Below the pieces are notes generated by a model that saw only the letters and a list, made by a program, of their open reading frames with translations, was not told the origin of the DNA and did no database searches. DNA of 64,000 nt from Pseudoalteromonas ruthenica (GTDB lineage: Bacteria; Pseudomonadota; Gammaproteobacteria; Enterobacterales; Alteromonadaceae): NCBI RefSeq assembly GCF_008808095.1, contig NZ_CP023396.1, positions 2,356,001 to 2,420,000 on the forward strand, in the 5' to 3' direction. Positions 16,359 through 28,096 of this stretch are shown one piece after another; positions within the stretch are counted from its first letter, which is position 1, and every line of letters begins with the position of its first letter. Both the position numbers and the translations under genes were made by a program.

Positions 16359-17630
16359 CTAATCAGCCTGCTTACGCAAGAACGCTGGGATGTCGAAGTA
16401 ATCGCCACCGTCTTCTTGTTTCTTGCTGCCAGCGCTATTGCCGCTGCCTTTGTGGCTTTCTTGGCTCGGCGTTGCCGCCGGGCTAGCACTGCTATTATCG
16501 ACTTTAGGCTGCTCTTCTACCGGCTTGGACTCTTCGCTAGCGCTTTGAGTTCCCTGCGAAGCAAAACTTGGCACAAACATAGACGTGCTCTGGTTGTTGC
16601 TCGTGCTAGAAGTTACATCTGAGCCTGAAGCTCGCTTGAAGCCATTGTCGACAACACCGAACTGTGGACGACGATCACCACCGAGACCCGTTGCAACAAC
16701 GGTTACGCGCAGTTCATCGCTCATTTCCATATCAATTGCGGTACCGACAACCACGGTGGCATTTTCAGATGCCAAGGCTTTAACGTGATTACCAACGATT
16801 TCGAATTCTTCGATTGATAAGTCCATACCGGCAGTAATATTGACCAAGATGCCTTTTGCACCCGTTAGATCCACGTCTTCAAGGAGCGGGCTTGAAATCG
16901 CCGCTTCGGCAGCTTCTTGTGCTCGATCAGGACCTGACGCTGAGGCTGAGCCCATCATCGCCGTGCCCATGGCTGACATCACCGTACGTACGTCAGCAAA
17001 GTCGACGTTGATCAATCCTGCGCGGGTGATCAGCTCGGCAATACCTTGTACCGCACCATAAAGTACGTCATTCGCCTTAGCGAAAGCGTCTAATAAGGTT
17101 GTGCCTTTACCGAGCACTTTAAGCAATTTGTTATTTGGAATAGTAATCAATGAATCAACAATTTCCGCCAATTCACCGATGCCATGTTCCGCTGCTGCTG
17201 CACGCTTCTTGCCTTCAAAATCAAACGGGCGGGTAACCACAGCTACAGTTAGAATACCGAGCTCTTTAGCTAAACGCGCCACCACTGGGGCTGCACCCGT
17301 GCCCGTACCGCCGCCCATACCGGCTGCGATAAATACCATATCAGCGCCTTCTAGTGCGCTTTTAATGGTTTCTGCATCTTCTTCGGCGCTTTTCTTACCA
17401 ATATCTGGATTGGCACCAGCACCTAAACCTGAGGTGATCTGCGTACCTAGCTGAACCGTAACGTCAGCTGATGATTTACGCAGTGCTTGCGCATCGGTGT
17501 TCGCGGTAATAAATTTTACCCCTTCGATGTGCTGTTGCACCATGTGTTCAACGGCGTTACCACCGCCGCCACCGACACCTATTACTTTGATAACAGCTTC
17601 TTCGCTGTGTTCTTCCATCATATCAAACAT
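16359..17630 (-). CDS. ftsZ: Cell division GTPase FtsZ
   Basis: Tubulin homologue that polymerises into the Z-ring at midcell. The tubulin signature GGGTGTG is at residues 106-112, [13 protein letters not shown] at the N-terminus forms the first nucleotide loop, and the C-terminal conserved tail [14 protein letters not shown], which binds FtsA and ZipA, is intact. At 423 aa it is longer than the 383-aa E. coli protein; the extra length is a Ser/Gln/Pro-rich linker between roughly residues 325 and 405. It lies 21 bp downstream of ftsA and is the last division gene of the dcw cluster. Confidence 0.98.
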   Translation of the reverse strand: MFDMMEEHSEEAVIKVIGVGGGGGNAVEHMVQQHIEGVKFITANTDAQALRKSSADVTVQLGTQITSGLGAGANPDIGKKSAEEDAETIKSALEGADMVFIAAGMGGGTGTGAAPVVARLAKELGILTVAVVTRPFDFEGKKRAAAAEHGIGELAEIVDSLITIPNNKLLKVLGKGTTLLDAFAKANDVLYGAVQGIAELITRAGLINVDFADVRTVMSAMGTAMMGSASASGPDRAQEAAEAAISSPLLEDVDLTGAKGILVNITAGMDLSIEEFEIVGNHVKALASENATVVVGTAIDMEMSDELRVTVVATGLGGDRRPQFGVVDNGFKRASGSDVTSSTSNNQSTSMFVPSFASQGTQSASEESKPVEEQPKVDNSSASPAATPSQESHKGSGNSAGSKKQEDGGDYFDIPAFLRKQAD

Positions 17631-17651
17631 GTTAACTCTCCGACTTGAGCA

Positions 17652-18881
17652 CTAAAACTCGCCTTGGAACCACTTCGTGATTCGGTTCCACCAGTTACCC
17701 TCGTCTGCTTTCGCTTTTGTTGCGTTGATCGACTGCATGGTCCGACCATATTGTAACAAACCTACAGCGGTTGCAAATGAGGGATCGTTTACATAGTCGG
17801 TCAATCCGCTTATCCCTATCGGACTGCCGATACGTACCGGCATCTGGAAAATGTCTTCAGCCACTTCCAGGGCACCGGCCATCTTCGAACTACCGCCGGT
17901 AATAACCAATCCTGCGGCAATTTGATCTTCTAAGCCTGAGCGCCGAATTTCTTCAAGCGCCAGTTCAAATAATTCTCTAAAACGCGGCTCCACCACCTCT
18001 GATAAGGTGTGGCGCGACATAATGCGTGCTGGGCGACCGCCTACGCTAGGTACCTCGATTTGCTCTTCGTTGCTGGCCATTTGGCTGCTCGCGCAGGCGT
18101 GTTGCACTTTAATCGCTTCCGCATGCGAAATCGGCGTACGGAAAATTTTCGCGATATCACCAGTCACCTGGTTTCCAGCGACAGGGATCACTGCGGAGTG
18201 GCGTAGCGCGCCATTAATGTAGATAGTGATATCCATGGTGCCACCACCGATATCTAACACCGCAACACCCAGTTCTTTCTCATCATCAGTGAGTACTGAG
18301 TAGCATGATGCAAGGGCATTGAAGATAAGCTGATCGACTTGTAAGCCACAGCGCTCAACACATTTCTCAATGTTTTTGGCCATGTCATTTGAGCAAGTAA
18401 TAATATGCGCCTTAGCTTCCATGCGCACACCGCTCATACCCAACGGGTTTTTAATGCCTTCTTGCATATCAATGCTGTATTCCTGCGGCAATGCATGCAA
18501 CATTTTGCGTTCAGCAGAAATAGGCACTGAACGGGCGATATGAATGACGTTATCGATGTCCTCGTCGGTGACCTCGGTGTTATTAATCGCCACAACACCG
18601 GTTTCATTCTGACATTGAATATGCTTACCAGAAATACCTAAATACACTGAGCTGATACGGCAATCAGCCATGAGCTCAGCTTCATCGATGGCACGACGAA
18701 TAGACTCGGAAACAAGGTTGAGATCGTTCACCCCCCCTTTATCCATGCCATGCGAAACCTGGCGGCCGACGCCGACTATGCTGAGCTTATTGTCATCGGT
18801 GATCTCACCGACGGTGGCAACTACTTTTGCAGTGCCCACATCTAAACCGATCACAAGGTTACGTTCTACTGACTTGGTCAT
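17652..18881 (-). CDS. ftsA: Cell division actin-like protein FtsA
   Basis: A 409-residue actin-fold ATPase that tethers FtsZ to the membrane and recruits later divisome proteins. It begins with ERNLVIGLDVGTAKVVATVG (phosphate-1 loop), contains VAVLDIGGGTMDITIY (phosphate-2) and GLVITGGSSKMAGALEVAE (adenosine motif), and ends with an amphipathic membrane-targeting helix, WWNRITKWFQGEF. The start codon overlaps the ftsQ stop by four bases, so translation is likely coupled. Confidence 0.97.
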   Translation of the reverse strand: MTKSVERNLVIGLDVGTAKVVATVGEITDDNKLSIVGVGRQVSHGMDKGGVNDLNLVSESIRRAIDEAELMADCRISSVYLGISGKHIQCQNETGVVAINNTEVTDEDIDNVIHIARSVPISAERKMLHALPQEYSIDMQEGIKNPLGMSGVRMEAKAHIITCSNDMAKNIEKCVERCGLQVDQLIFNALASCYSVLTDDEKELGVAVLDIGGGTMDITIYINGALRHSAVIPVAGNQVTGDIAKIFRTPISHAEAIKVQHACASSQMASNEEQIEVPSVGGRPARIMSRHTLSEVVEPRFRELFELALEEIRRSGLEDQIAAGLVITGGSSKMAGALEVAEDIFQMPVRIGSPIGISGLTDYVNDPSFATAVGLLQYGRTMQSINATKAKADEGNWWNRITKWFQGEF

Positions 18882-19657
18882 GCCTTACTCTTTTGTTCTT
18901 CTTCCGTTACATCCAGCGGCTTAAACTGCACCGCAAGGCCGGTATCATATCGTAAATCGACAACATCTACTCGCACATCTTGACGTTTTTTCAAGTGTGG
19001 ATAGACATCAATAAATCGCTGCACCCGCTTAGCTTTCTCTTCACGCCCTAAGTTCAAGCGAATGCCGTTATCTAACCATAATTGCCAGGCAAAGCGCTCC
19101 GAAAGCGCCAAGCTCGTTAGGTTAAGGCCGTTAACAGCAAACAACTCTTTAAAGCGCACAAACGTTTGCCACGCCTCTCCTTCGCTGCCTTCGGGGCCAA
19201 ATAGGCTAGGCAGTTGGGTATTCACCTTGTTGGTGGGGGCAGAAAAAACCTGCCCTTTAGTATTGAGCAGCATGTCATCGTTCCAATAAGCAACGGGATG
19301 ATGTTCAACCACATACACCTGCAAAGTGTCTGGCCATTGCTTGCGCACCGAGGCGCTGGCTACCCAAGGCAGTTCAGTCACTAATTGCTGAACATGCTTT
19401 ACATCAAGCTCAAAAAAGCTATCCAGATCGGCTTGCTTAATGGCGGTAATAATATCTCGCTCTTCGGTGTAATGTGGCTCACCCAGTACCTGCAGTTGCT
19501 TAAGTCGCGCGTCTTTATCTTGGACCAACCAATCGGAGAAATTAAAGGTCAGTTTAATCACCACAAATAGCACCAACAGAAAGAAACTCACACCAAAGAG
19601 TAGCGACCAGTTGGTACGCTCTTTTAAGTTGGTAAGCTTCTCTCTCAGTTCACTCAT
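18878..19657 (-). CDS. ftsQ: Cell division protein FtsQ
   Basis: Bitopic inner-membrane protein that links early and late divisome components through the FtsQ-FtsL-FtsB complex. It has a short cytoplasmic N-terminus, one transmembrane helix (SLLFGVSFFLLVLFVVIKLT, about residues 18-37), then a periplasmic POTRA domain with the signature VQQLVTELPWVASASVRKQWPDTL in two parts, followed by the beta domain. Its length of 259 aa is normal. It abuts ddlB without a gap and overlaps ftsA by 4 nt. Confidence 0.96.
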   Translation of the reverse strand: MSELREKLTNLKERTNWSLLFGVSFFLLVLFVVIKLTFNFSDWLVQDKDARLKQLQVLGEPHYTEERDIITAIKQADLDSFFELDVKHVQQLVTELPWVASASVRKQWPDTLQVYVVEHHPVAYWNDDMLLNTKGQVFSAPTNKVNTQLPSLFGPEGSEGEAWQTFVRFKELFAVNGLNLTSLALSERFAWQLWLDNGIRLNLGREEKAKRVQRFIDVYPHLKKRQDVRVDVVDLRYDTGLAVQFKPLDVTEEEQKSKA

Positions 19658-20569
19658 TTACAGGGTTTGCTCCAAAATGCGTTGTACTAATTCCGAAAAT
19701 TCAATACCTTGTGCTTTGGCCGCCATGGGTACTAAAGATTTCTCTGTCATCCCTGGCACGGTATTCACTTCTAGCAAATAAAACTCGCCGTCATCACCTT
19801 GCATTGCATCAACCCGTCCCCATCCTTTGGCACCAACAAGATTAAATGCATGAAGCGCCATCTCTTGTAACTGCGCCGTTTGCTCAGCACTGATATCAGC
19901 AGGGCAAAAGTATTCAGTGGTGCTGGATTGATATTTGGCTTGGTAGTCGTAAAAGCCACTGGGAGTGCGCATTTCAATCACAGGTAAGGCCTTATCAGCC
20001 AAAATCGACACAGTAAATTCGCGGCCACTTAACCATTGCTCCACCAGCACTTGATCATCAAACTGAAAAGCGTCTTGCAATGCTTGCTTTAGCTGCTGTG
20101 CGGTATGCGCTTCAGCCATACCAATACTGGACCCTTCATGAGACGGCTTAACCATCACGTGACCCAGTTGTGCCATTATCGCCTGGCTGTCGTAGGCACT
20201 GTTTTTACCGACCACAACATAAGGAGAGGTACGCAGTCCCGCTACCTGGAATAAGTGTTTACAGCGCACCTTATCCATAGCCAACGCAGAGCCCAATACT
20301 CCCGACCCGGTGTAAGGCAAGCCCATAAATTCCAGAGCGCCTTGTAAGGTGCCATCTTCCCCGCCGCGACCATGCAGGGCAATAAACACCCGTGCGAATT
20401 GGCCTTGCATGAGTTCGTGTAGAGGTTGATGTGCGGGGTCAAACTGGTGAGCATCAACACCCGCTTGGACAAGCGCGTTGTGCACTGCATTACCTGATTT
20501 TAGCGATACTTCGCGCTCAGCCGACGAGCCCCCAAGTAGAACGGCTACCTTACCGAAATCTCGACTCAT
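19658..20569 (-). CDS. ddlB: D-alanine--D-alanine ligase
   Basis: ATP-grasp enzyme that makes the D-Ala-D-Ala dipeptide used by MurF. The N-terminal [20 protein letters not shown], the ATP-binding loop [14 protein letters not shown], and the metal/substrate segment [20 protein letters not shown] are diagnostic. At 303 aa it is the short DdlB type normally embedded in dcw clusters. It overlaps murC by 4 nt upstream and is directly followed by ftsQ. Confidence 0.97.
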   Translation of the reverse strand: MSRDFGKVAVLLGGSSAEREVSLKSGNAVHNALVQAGVDAHQFDPAHQPLHELMQGQFARVFIALHGRGGEDGTLQGALEFMGLPYTGSGVLGSALAMDKVRCKHLFQVAGLRTSPYVVVGKNSAYDSQAIMAQLGHVMVKPSHEGSSIGMAEAHTAQQLKQALQDAFQFDDQVLVEQWLSGREFTVSILADKALPVIEMRTPSGFYDYQAKYQSSTTEYFCPADISAEQTAQLQEMALHAFNLVGAKGWGRVDAMQGDDGEFYLLEVNTVPGMTEKSLVPMAAKAQGIEFSELVQRILEQTL

Positions 20570-22041
20570 GACGACACCTGCTCAAGTTGGTTTATTTGTA
20601 GCTCAGTGGCCGCCAGCTTCTTCACTAGCTGACCAATATTGCCCGCTCCTTGAGTGATCACTAAGTCATCGTCAGCCAAGGTGGTCGCCAGAACACGGGC
20701 CAACTCGTTGTGATCAGCCACATGCAATGGCTCTTTACCACGCTGGCGCAAACTGCGACACAAACTCTTAGAATCAGCACCCACAATAGGTTCTTCACCG
20801 GCGGCATAAACATCGAGCAAAATCAGCTGATCGACATCACTCAATACCTTAACAAAATCTTCGTACAAATCGCGGGTACGGCTATAACGGTGTGGTTGGT
20901 AAATCATCACCAAGCGTTTTTGCGACCAGCCGTCACGCGCCGCTTTAATAGTGGCTGCGACTTCACTCGGGTGATGGCCATAATCGTCAATAAGCATGAC
21001 TTTGCCACGCTCGTTAGTGAACTCACCATAATGCTGGAAACGACGACCGATGCCCTCAAACTTCTGCAAAGCACTGAGAATAGCGCTATCACTAATGCCT
21101 TCATCCTTTGCTACAGCAATCGCGGCGGTGGCGTTTAAGGCATTGTGTTTGCCCGGCATATTTAAGGTCACGTCGAGACGCTCACCCTGTTTTGACAGTA
21201 CCGTGAACGAGCAGGTGCTGGCATTTTGGCTAAAGTCAGTGAGCCGATAGTCAGCATCACAGTGTTCGCCATACGTTGTCACCTGACGAGAAAAGCGGGG
21301 AATCAGCTCTTTAGCGACTTCAGAATCAATACACACCACGGCAAGACCATAAAATGGCAAGTTGTGTATGAAATCCACATAGGTGTCTTTCATTTTCTCG
21401 AGGCTGCCATCATAGGTATCCATATGATCTTCTTCCACATTGGTGATCACCGATACCATCGGCTGCAAGTGTAAAAATGAAGCGTCACTTTCATCGGCTT
21501 CAGCAATTAAATAACGACTGTCACCGACCTTTGCGTTACTGCCGGCACTATTGAGCAAGCCGCCGATTATAAAGGTGGGATCGAGCTTGGCCTCAGCAAA
21601 AATACTGGCTACTAAGCTCGTAGTGGTAGTTTTGCCATGAGTACCAGCAATGGCAATACCATGGCGAAAACGCATCAACTCAGCGAGCATCTCAGCGCGA
21701 CGCACAATCGGAATACGGGCACTTCGAGCAGCGATAATTTCAGGGTTTTGCTCATCAATAGCACTGGAAACCACCACTACCGACGCATCTTTAACATTGT
21801 TTTGGTCGTGCCCAATAAACACTTCTGCGCCGACTTTAATCAGCCGCTCAGTCATTGCACTTCGGGCTATATCCGAACCGGTAATACGATATCCTTCGTA
21901 AGCCAGCACTTCGGCGATACCGCCCATACCAGCACCGCCTATGCCAATAAAGTGAATTGTCTCAACGCGGCGCATCGCTGGTCGTTGGCCGTTATCTTGT
22001 TGCTTGCCCAATTTCGGGGCTGTGCTCATTGCCTGTGTCAT
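20566..22041 (-). CDS. murC: UDP-N-acetylmuramate--L-alanine ligase MurC
   Basis: Adds L-Ala, the first residue of the peptidoglycan stem peptide, to UDP-MurNAc. The 491-residue protein opens with a Rossmann [18 protein letters not shown], carries the Mur-ligase P-loop [18 protein letters not shown] near residue 125, and [18 protein letters not shown] in the C-terminal domain. The N-terminal 25 residues ([20 protein letters not shown]) are a non-conserved extension; an internal start at MRRVETIHF is possible. It has a 1-nt overlap with murG and a 4-nt overlap with ddlB. Confidence 0.97.
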   Translation of the reverse strand: MTQAMSTAPKLGKQQDNGQRPAMRRVETIHFIGIGGAGMGGIAEVLAYEGYRITGSDIARSAMTERLIKVGAEVFIGHDQNNVKDASVVVVSSAIDEQNPEIIAARSARIPIVRRAEMLAELMRFRHGIAIAGTHGKTTTTSLVASIFAEAKLDPTFIIGGLLNSAGSNAKVGDSRYLIAEADESDASFLHLQPMVSVITNVEEDHMDTYDGSLEKMKDTYVDFIHNLPFYGLAVVCIDSEVAKELIPRFSRQVTTYGEHCDADYRLTDFSQNASTCSFTVLSKQGERLDVTLNMPGKHNALNATAAIAVAKDEGISDSAILSALQKFEGIGRRFQHYGEFTNERGKVMLIDDYGHHPSEVAATIKAARDGWSQKRLVMIYQPHRYSRTRDLYEDFVKVLSDVDQLILLDVYAAGEEPIVGADSKSLCRSLRQRGKEPLHVADHNELARVLATTLADDDLVITQGAGNIGQLVKKLAATELQINQLEQVSS

Positions 22042-23096
22042 TAACTATACTGCTCACATTGTTTGGCAACCTGTGCGGTTGCATCGAGCTTGGCGAGCGC
22101 TTTCGCGCGCTTGCCCATCTCGGTCATTAATTCTGGTTGCTGCAAATATGGCATCAACAACTGTTGCACAGAGCCGTGATTAAAGTCGCTCTGTTGCATA
22201 CATAATGCTGCTTCACCTTGCACCAAATACTCTGCATTGGCGGTTTGATGGTCATCCACAGCATGTGGAAACGGCACAAATAGCGCCATCCGCCCAGCGG
22301 CTGCAACTTCACTGACTGTCAGCGCTCCAGCGCGACAAACAATCACATCAGCCCACGCCAGTGCTGCGTCCATATCATCAATAAATTCAGTTACTTTCGC
22401 TTCAAGCCCTAGCTCATCATATTGCTGCTGTACATGCGCTGAGCGCGCCTTACCGGTTTGGTGCCACACGGCAAGAGGATGACTCTGGTTAAGCTCAGCA
22501 AAAGCACCAGGCAACACGTCATTCAACACTTTCGCTCCCAAAGAGCCGCCCACGACTAACATGTTAACTGGTGAGTCAGCCTGCTTAGGTTCAATATGCA
22601 TCAATGACTGGCGCACCGGATTACCCAGCACTTTGAAATCATCATTGGCTAAAGCCCCGGGGAAGGCCCCAAGCGTTTGTGTGGCAATTTTAGCGAGCAG
22701 TTTATTACTCATGCCAGCGACCGCATTTTGCTCATGGATAATTAAAGGGATGCCTAAACTTTTTGCCGCCAAACCAACGGGGCCAGTTACATAGCCGCCC
22801 ATAGTCAGCACCACATTAGGGCGACGCTGCTTGAGAATATGACGCGCTTTAAAAAACGCTTTCAAAATCATCAGTGGCGCTTTGAACAGTCGCATTAAGC
22901 CGTTCCCGCGCACGCCTTGAACATCGATAAAATCAATCTCGATGCCGTGTTTAGGGACTACTTCGGCTTCCATGCGGTCGTCGGTTCCGACCCAAGATAC
23001 CTGCCAATCGCGCGCTATTAAGTATTGGGCTACGGCAATGCCCGGGAAGATATGTCCACCAGTTCCACCTGCAGCCACTACCATACGTTTACTCAT
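22041..23096 (-). CDS. murG: Lipid II synthase MurG (GlcNAc transferase)
   Basis: Peripheral inner-membrane GT28 glycosyltransferase that adds GlcNAc to lipid I to yield lipid II. The N-terminal glycine loop [17 protein letters not shown], the second G-loop [14 protein letters not shown], and the UDP-GlcNAc-binding [24 protein letters not shown] are all present. At 351 aa the length is standard. It overlaps ftsW by 4 nt and murC by 1 nt, so the lipid II enzyme is coupled to the lipid II polymerase FtsW. Confidence 0.97.
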   Translation of the reverse strand: MSKRMVVAAGGTGGHIFPGIAVAQYLIARDWQVSWVGTDDRMEAEVVPKHGIEIDFIDVQGVRGNGLMRLFKAPLMILKAFFKARHILKQRRPNVVLTMGGYVTGPVGLAAKSLGIPLIIHEQNAVAGMSNKLLAKIATQTLGAFPGALANDDFKVLGNPVRQSLMHIEPKQADSPVNMLVVGGSLGAKVLNDVLPGAFAELNQSHPLAVWHQTGKARSAHVQQQYDELGLEAKVTEFIDDMDAALAWADVIVCRAGALTVSEVAAAGRMALFVPFPHAVDDHQTANAEYLVQGEAALCMQQSDFNHGSVQQLLMPYLQQPELMTEMGKRAKALAKLDATAQVAKQCEQYS

Positions 23097-24304
23097 GCTG
23101 CCCCCTGAACTGCTGAAGTTGAGCCACTTACACTTCGGCGATTACCACGCGGTGTTGCTTGCTTAGTGGCCATTTTCGTTTCAAAATCCACTCGCAGTAA
23201 CACGCCCGCCGCAATGGCCATCACTAAAAAACTAGACCCCCCGTACGAGATAAAGGGTAAGGTAAGGCCTTTGGTTGGCAAAATTCCGGCGCTGGCACCA
23301 ACGTTCACCATGCTTTGAAAAGCAAACCAAATACCAATTCCTAAAGCTAAATAACCCTCATATTCCTTATTCGCTTTGAGGGCGCGCTGGCCGATAAGCA
23401 GAGCGCGAAATACCAAGGTTCCCAACAGTACGAGAATGGTTAATACACCTATAAAGCCTAATTCTTCCGCTACCACGGCGAATATAAAGTCATTGTGAGC
23501 GTGTGGCATGTATTGCAGTTTTTGCACGCTGTTGCCTAGCCCTTGGCCTAGCCATCCACCCTGCCCATAAGCCATCAACGACTGAACCAGTTGATAACCT
23601 TTGCCAAAGGGATCTTCCCACGGCTCCAAGAAACCCACCACACGAGCCCAGCGGTATGGCTCAAAAACAATAAGAGCGATGACTAAACCTATGCCAGAGA
23701 GCATAAGCGCGAAAAACTGCCATAGTTTCGCGCCGGCAAGGAAAAGTAGCCCGACCGTGGTGACAAACATCACCACCACGGTGCCTAAATCCGGCTGCAA
23801 CAAAATCAATCCGGCGTAGACAATGAACACACTAATGGGTTTAACAAAGCCTTTTAAATTTTCCTGTACTTCATCGCGTTTACGCACGAGGTAGCCAGCT
23901 AAGTAGCTAAAAAAGAATAGCTTCGCTACTTCAGAAGCTTGGATATTAATCGGCCCCATGGGGATCCACCGCTTCGATCCATTGATTTCATTGCCGACAA
24001 TTAGTACCAGCACTAATAAACCTAAACCTAACAACAGCAAATAAGGGTTGGCCACTTTCCACCATTGCATTTTTACGCTGATGGCGACAATAAATAGCAC
24101 AAAGCCTAAGGCCACAAACACTGCTTGGCGGATCATGATATGGTAAGGGTTATCGTACAGGCGCTCCGCTTCCGGCATCGAGGCGCTGGTCACCATTACA
24201 AAGCCTACGCCAATGAGGCATAGCAACGCGTAGATAAGTGGCACATCATAAAGTTGCCCTGAAGGTTTTAGATGGAACAAGTCTTTAATCTTTTCCCAAC
24301 TCAT
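23093..24304 (-). CDS. ftsW: Septal peptidoglycan glycosyltransferase FtsW
   Basis: SEDS-family polytopic membrane protein with about ten helices over 403 residues; with FtsI it polymerises septal glycan strands. Family landmarks are NGSKRWIPMGPINIQASEVAKLFFF in pieces around residue 110, the conserved QPDLGT(V) motif after a helix, GNSVQKLQYMPHAHNDFIFA, and the closing SYGGSSFLVMAIAAGVLLRV. The tail RGNRRSVSGSTSA is basic and probably cytoplasmic. It overlaps murD and murG by 4 nt each. Confidence 0.96.
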   Translation of the reverse strand: MSWEKIKDLFHLKPSGQLYDVPLIYALLCLIGVGFVMVTSASMPEAERLYDNPYHIMIRQAVFVALGFVLFIVAISVKMQWWKVANPYLLLLGLGLLVLVLIVGNEINGSKRWIPMGPINIQASEVAKLFFFSYLAGYLVRKRDEVQENLKGFVKPISVFIVYAGLILLQPDLGTVVVMFVTTVGLLFLAGAKLWQFFALMLSGIGLVIALIVFEPYRWARVVGFLEPWEDPFGKGYQLVQSLMAYGQGGWLGQGLGNSVQKLQYMPHAHNDFIFAVVAEELGFIGVLTILVLLGTLVFRALLIGQRALKANKEYEGYLALGIGIWFAFQSMVNVGASAGILPTKGLTLPFISYGGSSFLVMAIAAGVLLRVDFETKMATKQATPRGNRRSVSGSTSAVQGAA

Positions 24305-25629
24305 GATGACTCCTCCAACACCTGTTGAATAAAGTCATTACCCCGGGCCATGTAATTGCTGTACATATCTAAACTGGCGCAAGCCGGTGCAAGCAACACA
24401 ATATCGCCAGCCTGCGCGCAGGCTTTTGCCTTTTGCACCGCTTCACCCATGCCACTAACGCGATGACTGCCTGGTTTGAGCGCGGCAATGGCATCACCGT
24501 CTTTACCGAAGCAGATGAGTTCAGCGACTTGTTCGGCCAAAGTTTCTTTCAGTGGCGTCAGATCCGCGCCTTTGGCATCACCACCAGCAAGTAAAATCAA
24601 TCGCCCGGGCTCAGCGGCTAAGCCTTTAATTGCAGCCAATGTAGCTCCGACATTGGTGGCTTTTGAGTCGTTGAAATAGCGCACATCATTTAAGGTAGTA
24701 ACATACTGACAGCGGTGGTCTAGGCCTTTGAATTCTGACAATGCACGCTCAAACACACCGATATCAAAGTGAAAATCATGACACAACGCCATCACTGCAA
24801 GCACATTGAGTTGGTTATGGCTGCCCGGTAACACCGTTTTACGGCAAGGCAATAAAGGCGAGTTACGGTATGCGAAATAGCTCTCGCCCTGATGTTGCAT
24901 GATATGGTAGTCGGCATCATGCAACGCAAAGCTCAGCGGTTGTGATGCATGCTCTGGGTAGGTATCTGCGTCACCACGATTGTACACAGCTAGCTGACAA
25001 TCTTGATAAATACGCTGCTTGGCGCAGATGTAATCAGCCATGCCTGTGTAGCGGTCAAGATGATCTTCACATAGGTTTAAAATGCACGCTGACTTCGCAG
25101 CTAAGCTGGTTGTTGTCTCTAACTGAAAGCTCGACAGCTCTAATACATACGCATCCATATCTTGCGCTAGCAAATCAAGTACTGCGGTGCCAATGTTGCC
25201 ACCTAAGCCCACCTGTAAGCCGCCGCATTCAAGCACTTTAGCTAACAGCGAAACCACCGTGGACTTACCATTTGAACCTGTCACTGCAAGCACGGGTTTG
25301 TTATTAAGCCGAGCAAAGAGCTCGACATCGCCGATCACTTCAACACCTTCGGCAATTGCTTGGCGCACTTGTGGTGTGCTGAGAGCTATGCCTGGAGCGA
25401 TAATAATGACATCAAACTGCGTCAGTTCGGCTTTGTCAAAATCGCCAAAGCGACGTTCTAAGTGCGGCACGTGAGAGTCGAGCCACAATTGTGTTGGTAC
25501 CTGTTGACGGGAATCAATAAGCACAGGGTGAAGATTATGAGCATGCAGAAAACGCACCGTGCCCAGACCAGATATACCCAGTCCGAGCACCGCGATACGT
25601 TTATTTTTAAGCGTGTCTAAATAGCTCAT
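24301..25629 (-). CDS. murD: UDP-N-acetylmuramoylalanine--D-glutamate ligase MurD
   Basis: Adds D-Glu to UDP-MurNAc-L-Ala in the cytoplasm. The 442-residue protein starts with a Rossmann-like RIAVLGLGISGLGTVRFL and carries the P-loop VLAVTGSNGKSTVVSLLA around residue 115. The domain-3 motif FNDSKATNVGATLAAIKG and the C-terminal LLAPACASLDMYSNYMARG are diagnostic. The start overlaps mraY by 1 nt and the stop overlaps ftsW by 4 nt. Confidence 0.97.
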   Translation of the reverse strand: MSYLDTLKNKRIAVLGLGISGLGTVRFLHAHNLHPVLIDSRQQVPTQLWLDSHVPHLERRFGDFDKAELTQFDVIIIAPGIALSTPQVRQAIAEGVEVIGDVELFARLNNKPVLAVTGSNGKSTVVSLLAKVLECGGLQVGLGGNIGTAVLDLLAQDMDAYVLELSSFQLETTTSLAAKSACILNLCEDHLDRYTGMADYICAKQRIYQDCQLAVYNRGDADTYPEHASQPLSFALHDADYHIMQHQGESYFAYRNSPLLPCRKTVLPGSHNQLNVLAVMALCHDFHFDIGVFERALSEFKGLDHRCQYVTTLNDVRYFNDSKATNVGATLAAIKGLAAEPGRLILLAGGDAKGADLTPLKETLAEQVAELICFGKDGDAIAALKPGSHRVSGMGEAVQKAKACAQAGDIVLLAPACASLDMYSNYMARGNDFIQQVLEESS

Positions 25630-26711
25630 TACCTAATCTTCAATGTCGCCAAACCGGCCAAAACTAATACAATGGAAATTATCCAAAAGCGCACGATGAC
25701 GCGCGGTTCTGGCCAACCTTTTAATTCATAATGATGATGAATGGGGGCCATCCGGAAAATACGCTCACCGCGCAGCTTGTAGGAGCCCACCTGTAAGATC
25801 ACTGACAACGCCTCCATCACAAAGACCCCGCCCATAATCACCAATACCAACTCTTGGCGTACCAACACGGCAATAATGCCCAGTGCTCCGCCTAGCGCCA
25901 AGGAACCAACATCGCCCATAAAGACTTGAGCTGGATAGGTGTTGAACCATAAAAAGCCTAACCCAGCGCCAACAATGGCGGTGCACACCACCACCAGCTC
26001 ACTGGTCAGCGGTAAATGAGGGATATGCAGGTAGCTGGAAAAGTTCGCATGACCGGTAACATAAGCGATGATTGCCAACGCTGAGGCGACCAAAATAGTC
26101 GGCACGATAGCTAACCCATCAAGGCCGTCGGTGAGGTTGACCGCATTAGATGTACCGACTAAAACGAAGTAGGTCATTACAATGTAGAACAGCCCTAGCT
26201 GAGGCATCACTTCTTTGAAAAACGGCACTATCAGCGCCGTTTCCGCTGCTTGCTGAGAGCTGGCATAAAGCGCAAACGCGACGACTAAGGCAATGACTGA
26301 TTGCCAAAAATACTTCCACTTAGCGATTAACCCTTTGGGGTCTTTGCGAATCACTTTACGGTAATCATCAATAAACCCAACGATCCCCAACGAGCCAATG
26401 ACAAACAACGTTGCCCACACGTATTTATTGCTTAAATCGGCCCACAGCAAAGTGCTGGTAAAAATAGCGCCCAGAATGAGTAGTCCACCCATGGTGGGTG
26501 TGCCGGATTTACTTAGATGAGATTGTGGACCGTCATCACGCACGGTTTGACCGATTTGCATACGCTGGAGCGCCACGATCAATTTCGGCCCAAAGTACAA
26601 CGACATCAACAACGCCGTTAAAATTCCTAAAATGGCTCGCAACGTCAAATATGAAAAGACATTAAATCCACTATAAAATTGGGTCAGGTATTCAGCCAGC
26701 CACACTAACAT
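25629..26711 (-). CDS. mraY: Phospho-MurNAc-pentapeptide translocase MraY
   Basis: A ten-helix, 360-residue integral membrane enzyme that transfers phospho-MurNAc-pentapeptide to undecaprenyl phosphate, making lipid I. The conserved [19 protein letters not shown] near residue 60, the catalytic FIDDYRKV, the Mg-binding [14 protein letters not shown], and [20 protein letters not shown] near the C-terminus are intact. It overlaps murF and murD by 1 nt each. Confidence 0.97.
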   Translation of the reverse strand: MLVWLAEYLTQFYSGFNVFSYLTLRAILGILTALLMSLYFGPKLIVALQRMQIGQTVRDDGPQSHLSKSGTPTMGGLLILGAIFTSTLLWADLSNKYVWATLFVIGSLGIVGFIDDYRKVIRKDPKGLIAKWKYFWQSVIALVVAFALYASSQQAAETALIVPFFKEVMPQLGLFYIVMTYFVLVGTSNAVNLTDGLDGLAIVPTILVASALAIIAYVTGHANFSSYLHIPHLPLTSELVVVCTAIVGAGLGFLWFNTYPAQVFMGDVGSLALGGALGIIAVLVRQELVLVIMGGVFVMEALSVILQVGSYKLRGERIFRMAPIHHHYELKGWPEPRVIVRFWIISIVLVLAGLATLKIR

Positions 26712-28096
26712 TACTTCTCTCCCTCGCTGGCTAACTGCTTGCCATGCGCCACTAAATCTTCCACTAAAAGCTCCATGCGTGAACTGCGCGATCCTTTCAC
26801 GACTACCGTTGTTTTTTGTTGTGTCTGTCGTAAGTCTTTGAGCATTTGCTCAAGGAGTTGATCACGCCCAGAAAAGTGGCGTTCGGCTTGTTCATAGACA
26901 TCACTGGCGTAACGGCTCAATACGCCCAGAGAATAAACGGCTTCAATACCGCGTTGTTTTGCATACTCACCCACTTGTTGATGATAATCACGGGCATCTT
27001 CACCGAGCTCATTCATATCACCCAAAGCCAGTACACGGTGGCCTTGAACGTCAGCGAGTAGGTCAATAGCGGCTTGCACCGATTTGACGTTGGCATTGTA
27101 ACTATCATCAATGACTGTGAGCTGACTTGATACCTCAATCAGATTAACGCGGCCATGGGCTTGATGCATGGTCTTAAGACCGCTGGCAACCTCTTGTAAG
27201 GAGCAGCCGACACTGGTCGTTAATGCTGCAGCAATCAAGACATTGGTGACATTATGTTTACCGGGAATAGCAAGCTCAACAGCGACTTTTTCTTTGCTGT
27301 TACACAGCGTAAACGACGCCCGGGCCAAAGCATCAAGATGAATATCTTCTGCCCATACATCCAGTTGCTGACTCATGGAAAACTGCTTCACTTTGCGTGA
27401 GCCCAAATCATCTAGCCACTGCTGTTTAAATTCGCTATCAGCATTAATGACTGCTACGCCATGCTCGCCGAGGCCAGAAAAAATTTCGCCTTTCGCGGTG
27501 GCCACTCCTTGTAACGAGCCAAAGCCCTCAAGGTGTGCCTCAGCGACATTACACACTACAGCCACATCGGGTTTAGTTAATGATGTGGTGTAGGCAATTT
27601 CGCCGAGATGATTCGCGCCCAACTCAATAACGGCGTACTGATGTTTTGGCGCTAGACGCATTAAGGTTAATGGCACACCAATATCGTTGTTAAAATTGCC
27701 TTTTGTCGCCAGCACTTCACCTTTTTGTGCCAATATTGCCGCACACATTTCTTTCACTGTGGTTTTACCCACGCTCCCTGTGATAGCGATAGTTTTAGGG
27801 GCGACTTGGGCTTTTACCGCAGCACCGATTTGCCCTAAAGCTAATCGTGTATCAGCCACAATCAGTTGCGGCAAAGTACTATCTACTGGGTGTTCAACAA
27901 TGAGCGCAACGGCCCCTTGTTGCTCAGCCACATCAATAAACTGATGACCGTCAAAATTCGGCCCTTTAAGTGCTAAAAACACTTCCCCTGCACATAAGCT
28001 ACGCGTATCGGTATTAATATTTTCGACAGCACAATTCTCGCCCTGGTAGGCACACCCTAAGGTGTCGCTAAGCCAGTTTAAATCCATGGCAATCAT
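26711..28096 (-). CDS. murF: UDP-MurNAc-tripeptide--D-Ala-D-Ala ligase MurF
   Basis: Completes the cytoplasmic UDP-MurNAc-pentapeptide by adding the D-Ala-D-Ala made by Ddl. P-loop [20 protein letters not shown] lies near residue 107, [15 protein letters not shown] and [15 protein letters not shown] follow, and [18 protein letters not shown] marks domain 3. Of two nearby ATGs, the one at 28096 has AGGAGG six bases upstream and forms a TAATG overlap with the murE stop, so I chose it (461 aa). Confidence 0.97.
   Translation of the reverse strand: MIAMDLNWLSDTLGCAYQGENCAVENINTDTRSLCAGEVFLALKGPNFDGHQFIDVAEQQGAVALIVEHPVDSTLPQLIVADTRLALGQIGAAVKAQVAPKTIAITGSVGKTTVKEMCAAILAQKGEVLATKGNFNNDIGVPLTLMRLAPKHQYAVIELGANHLGEIAYTTSLTKPDVAVVCNVAEAHLEGFGSLQGVATAKGEIFSGLGEHGVAVINADSEFKQQWLDDLGSRKVKQFSMSQQLDVWAEDIHLDALARASFTLCNSKEKVAVELAIPGKHNVTNVLIAAALTTSVGCSLQEVASGLKTMHQAHGRVNLIEVSSQLTVIDDSYNANVKSVQAAIDLLADVQGHRVLALGDMNELGEDARDYHQQVGEYAKQRGIEAVYSLGVLSRYASDVYEQAERHFSGRDQLLEQMLKDLRQTQQKTTVVVKGSRSSRMELLVEDLVAHGKQLASEGEK

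Noticed and set aside
20710..21138. 142-aa plus-strand ORF opposite murC
   Set aside because: Antisense to conserved murC codons, and no domain recognisable.
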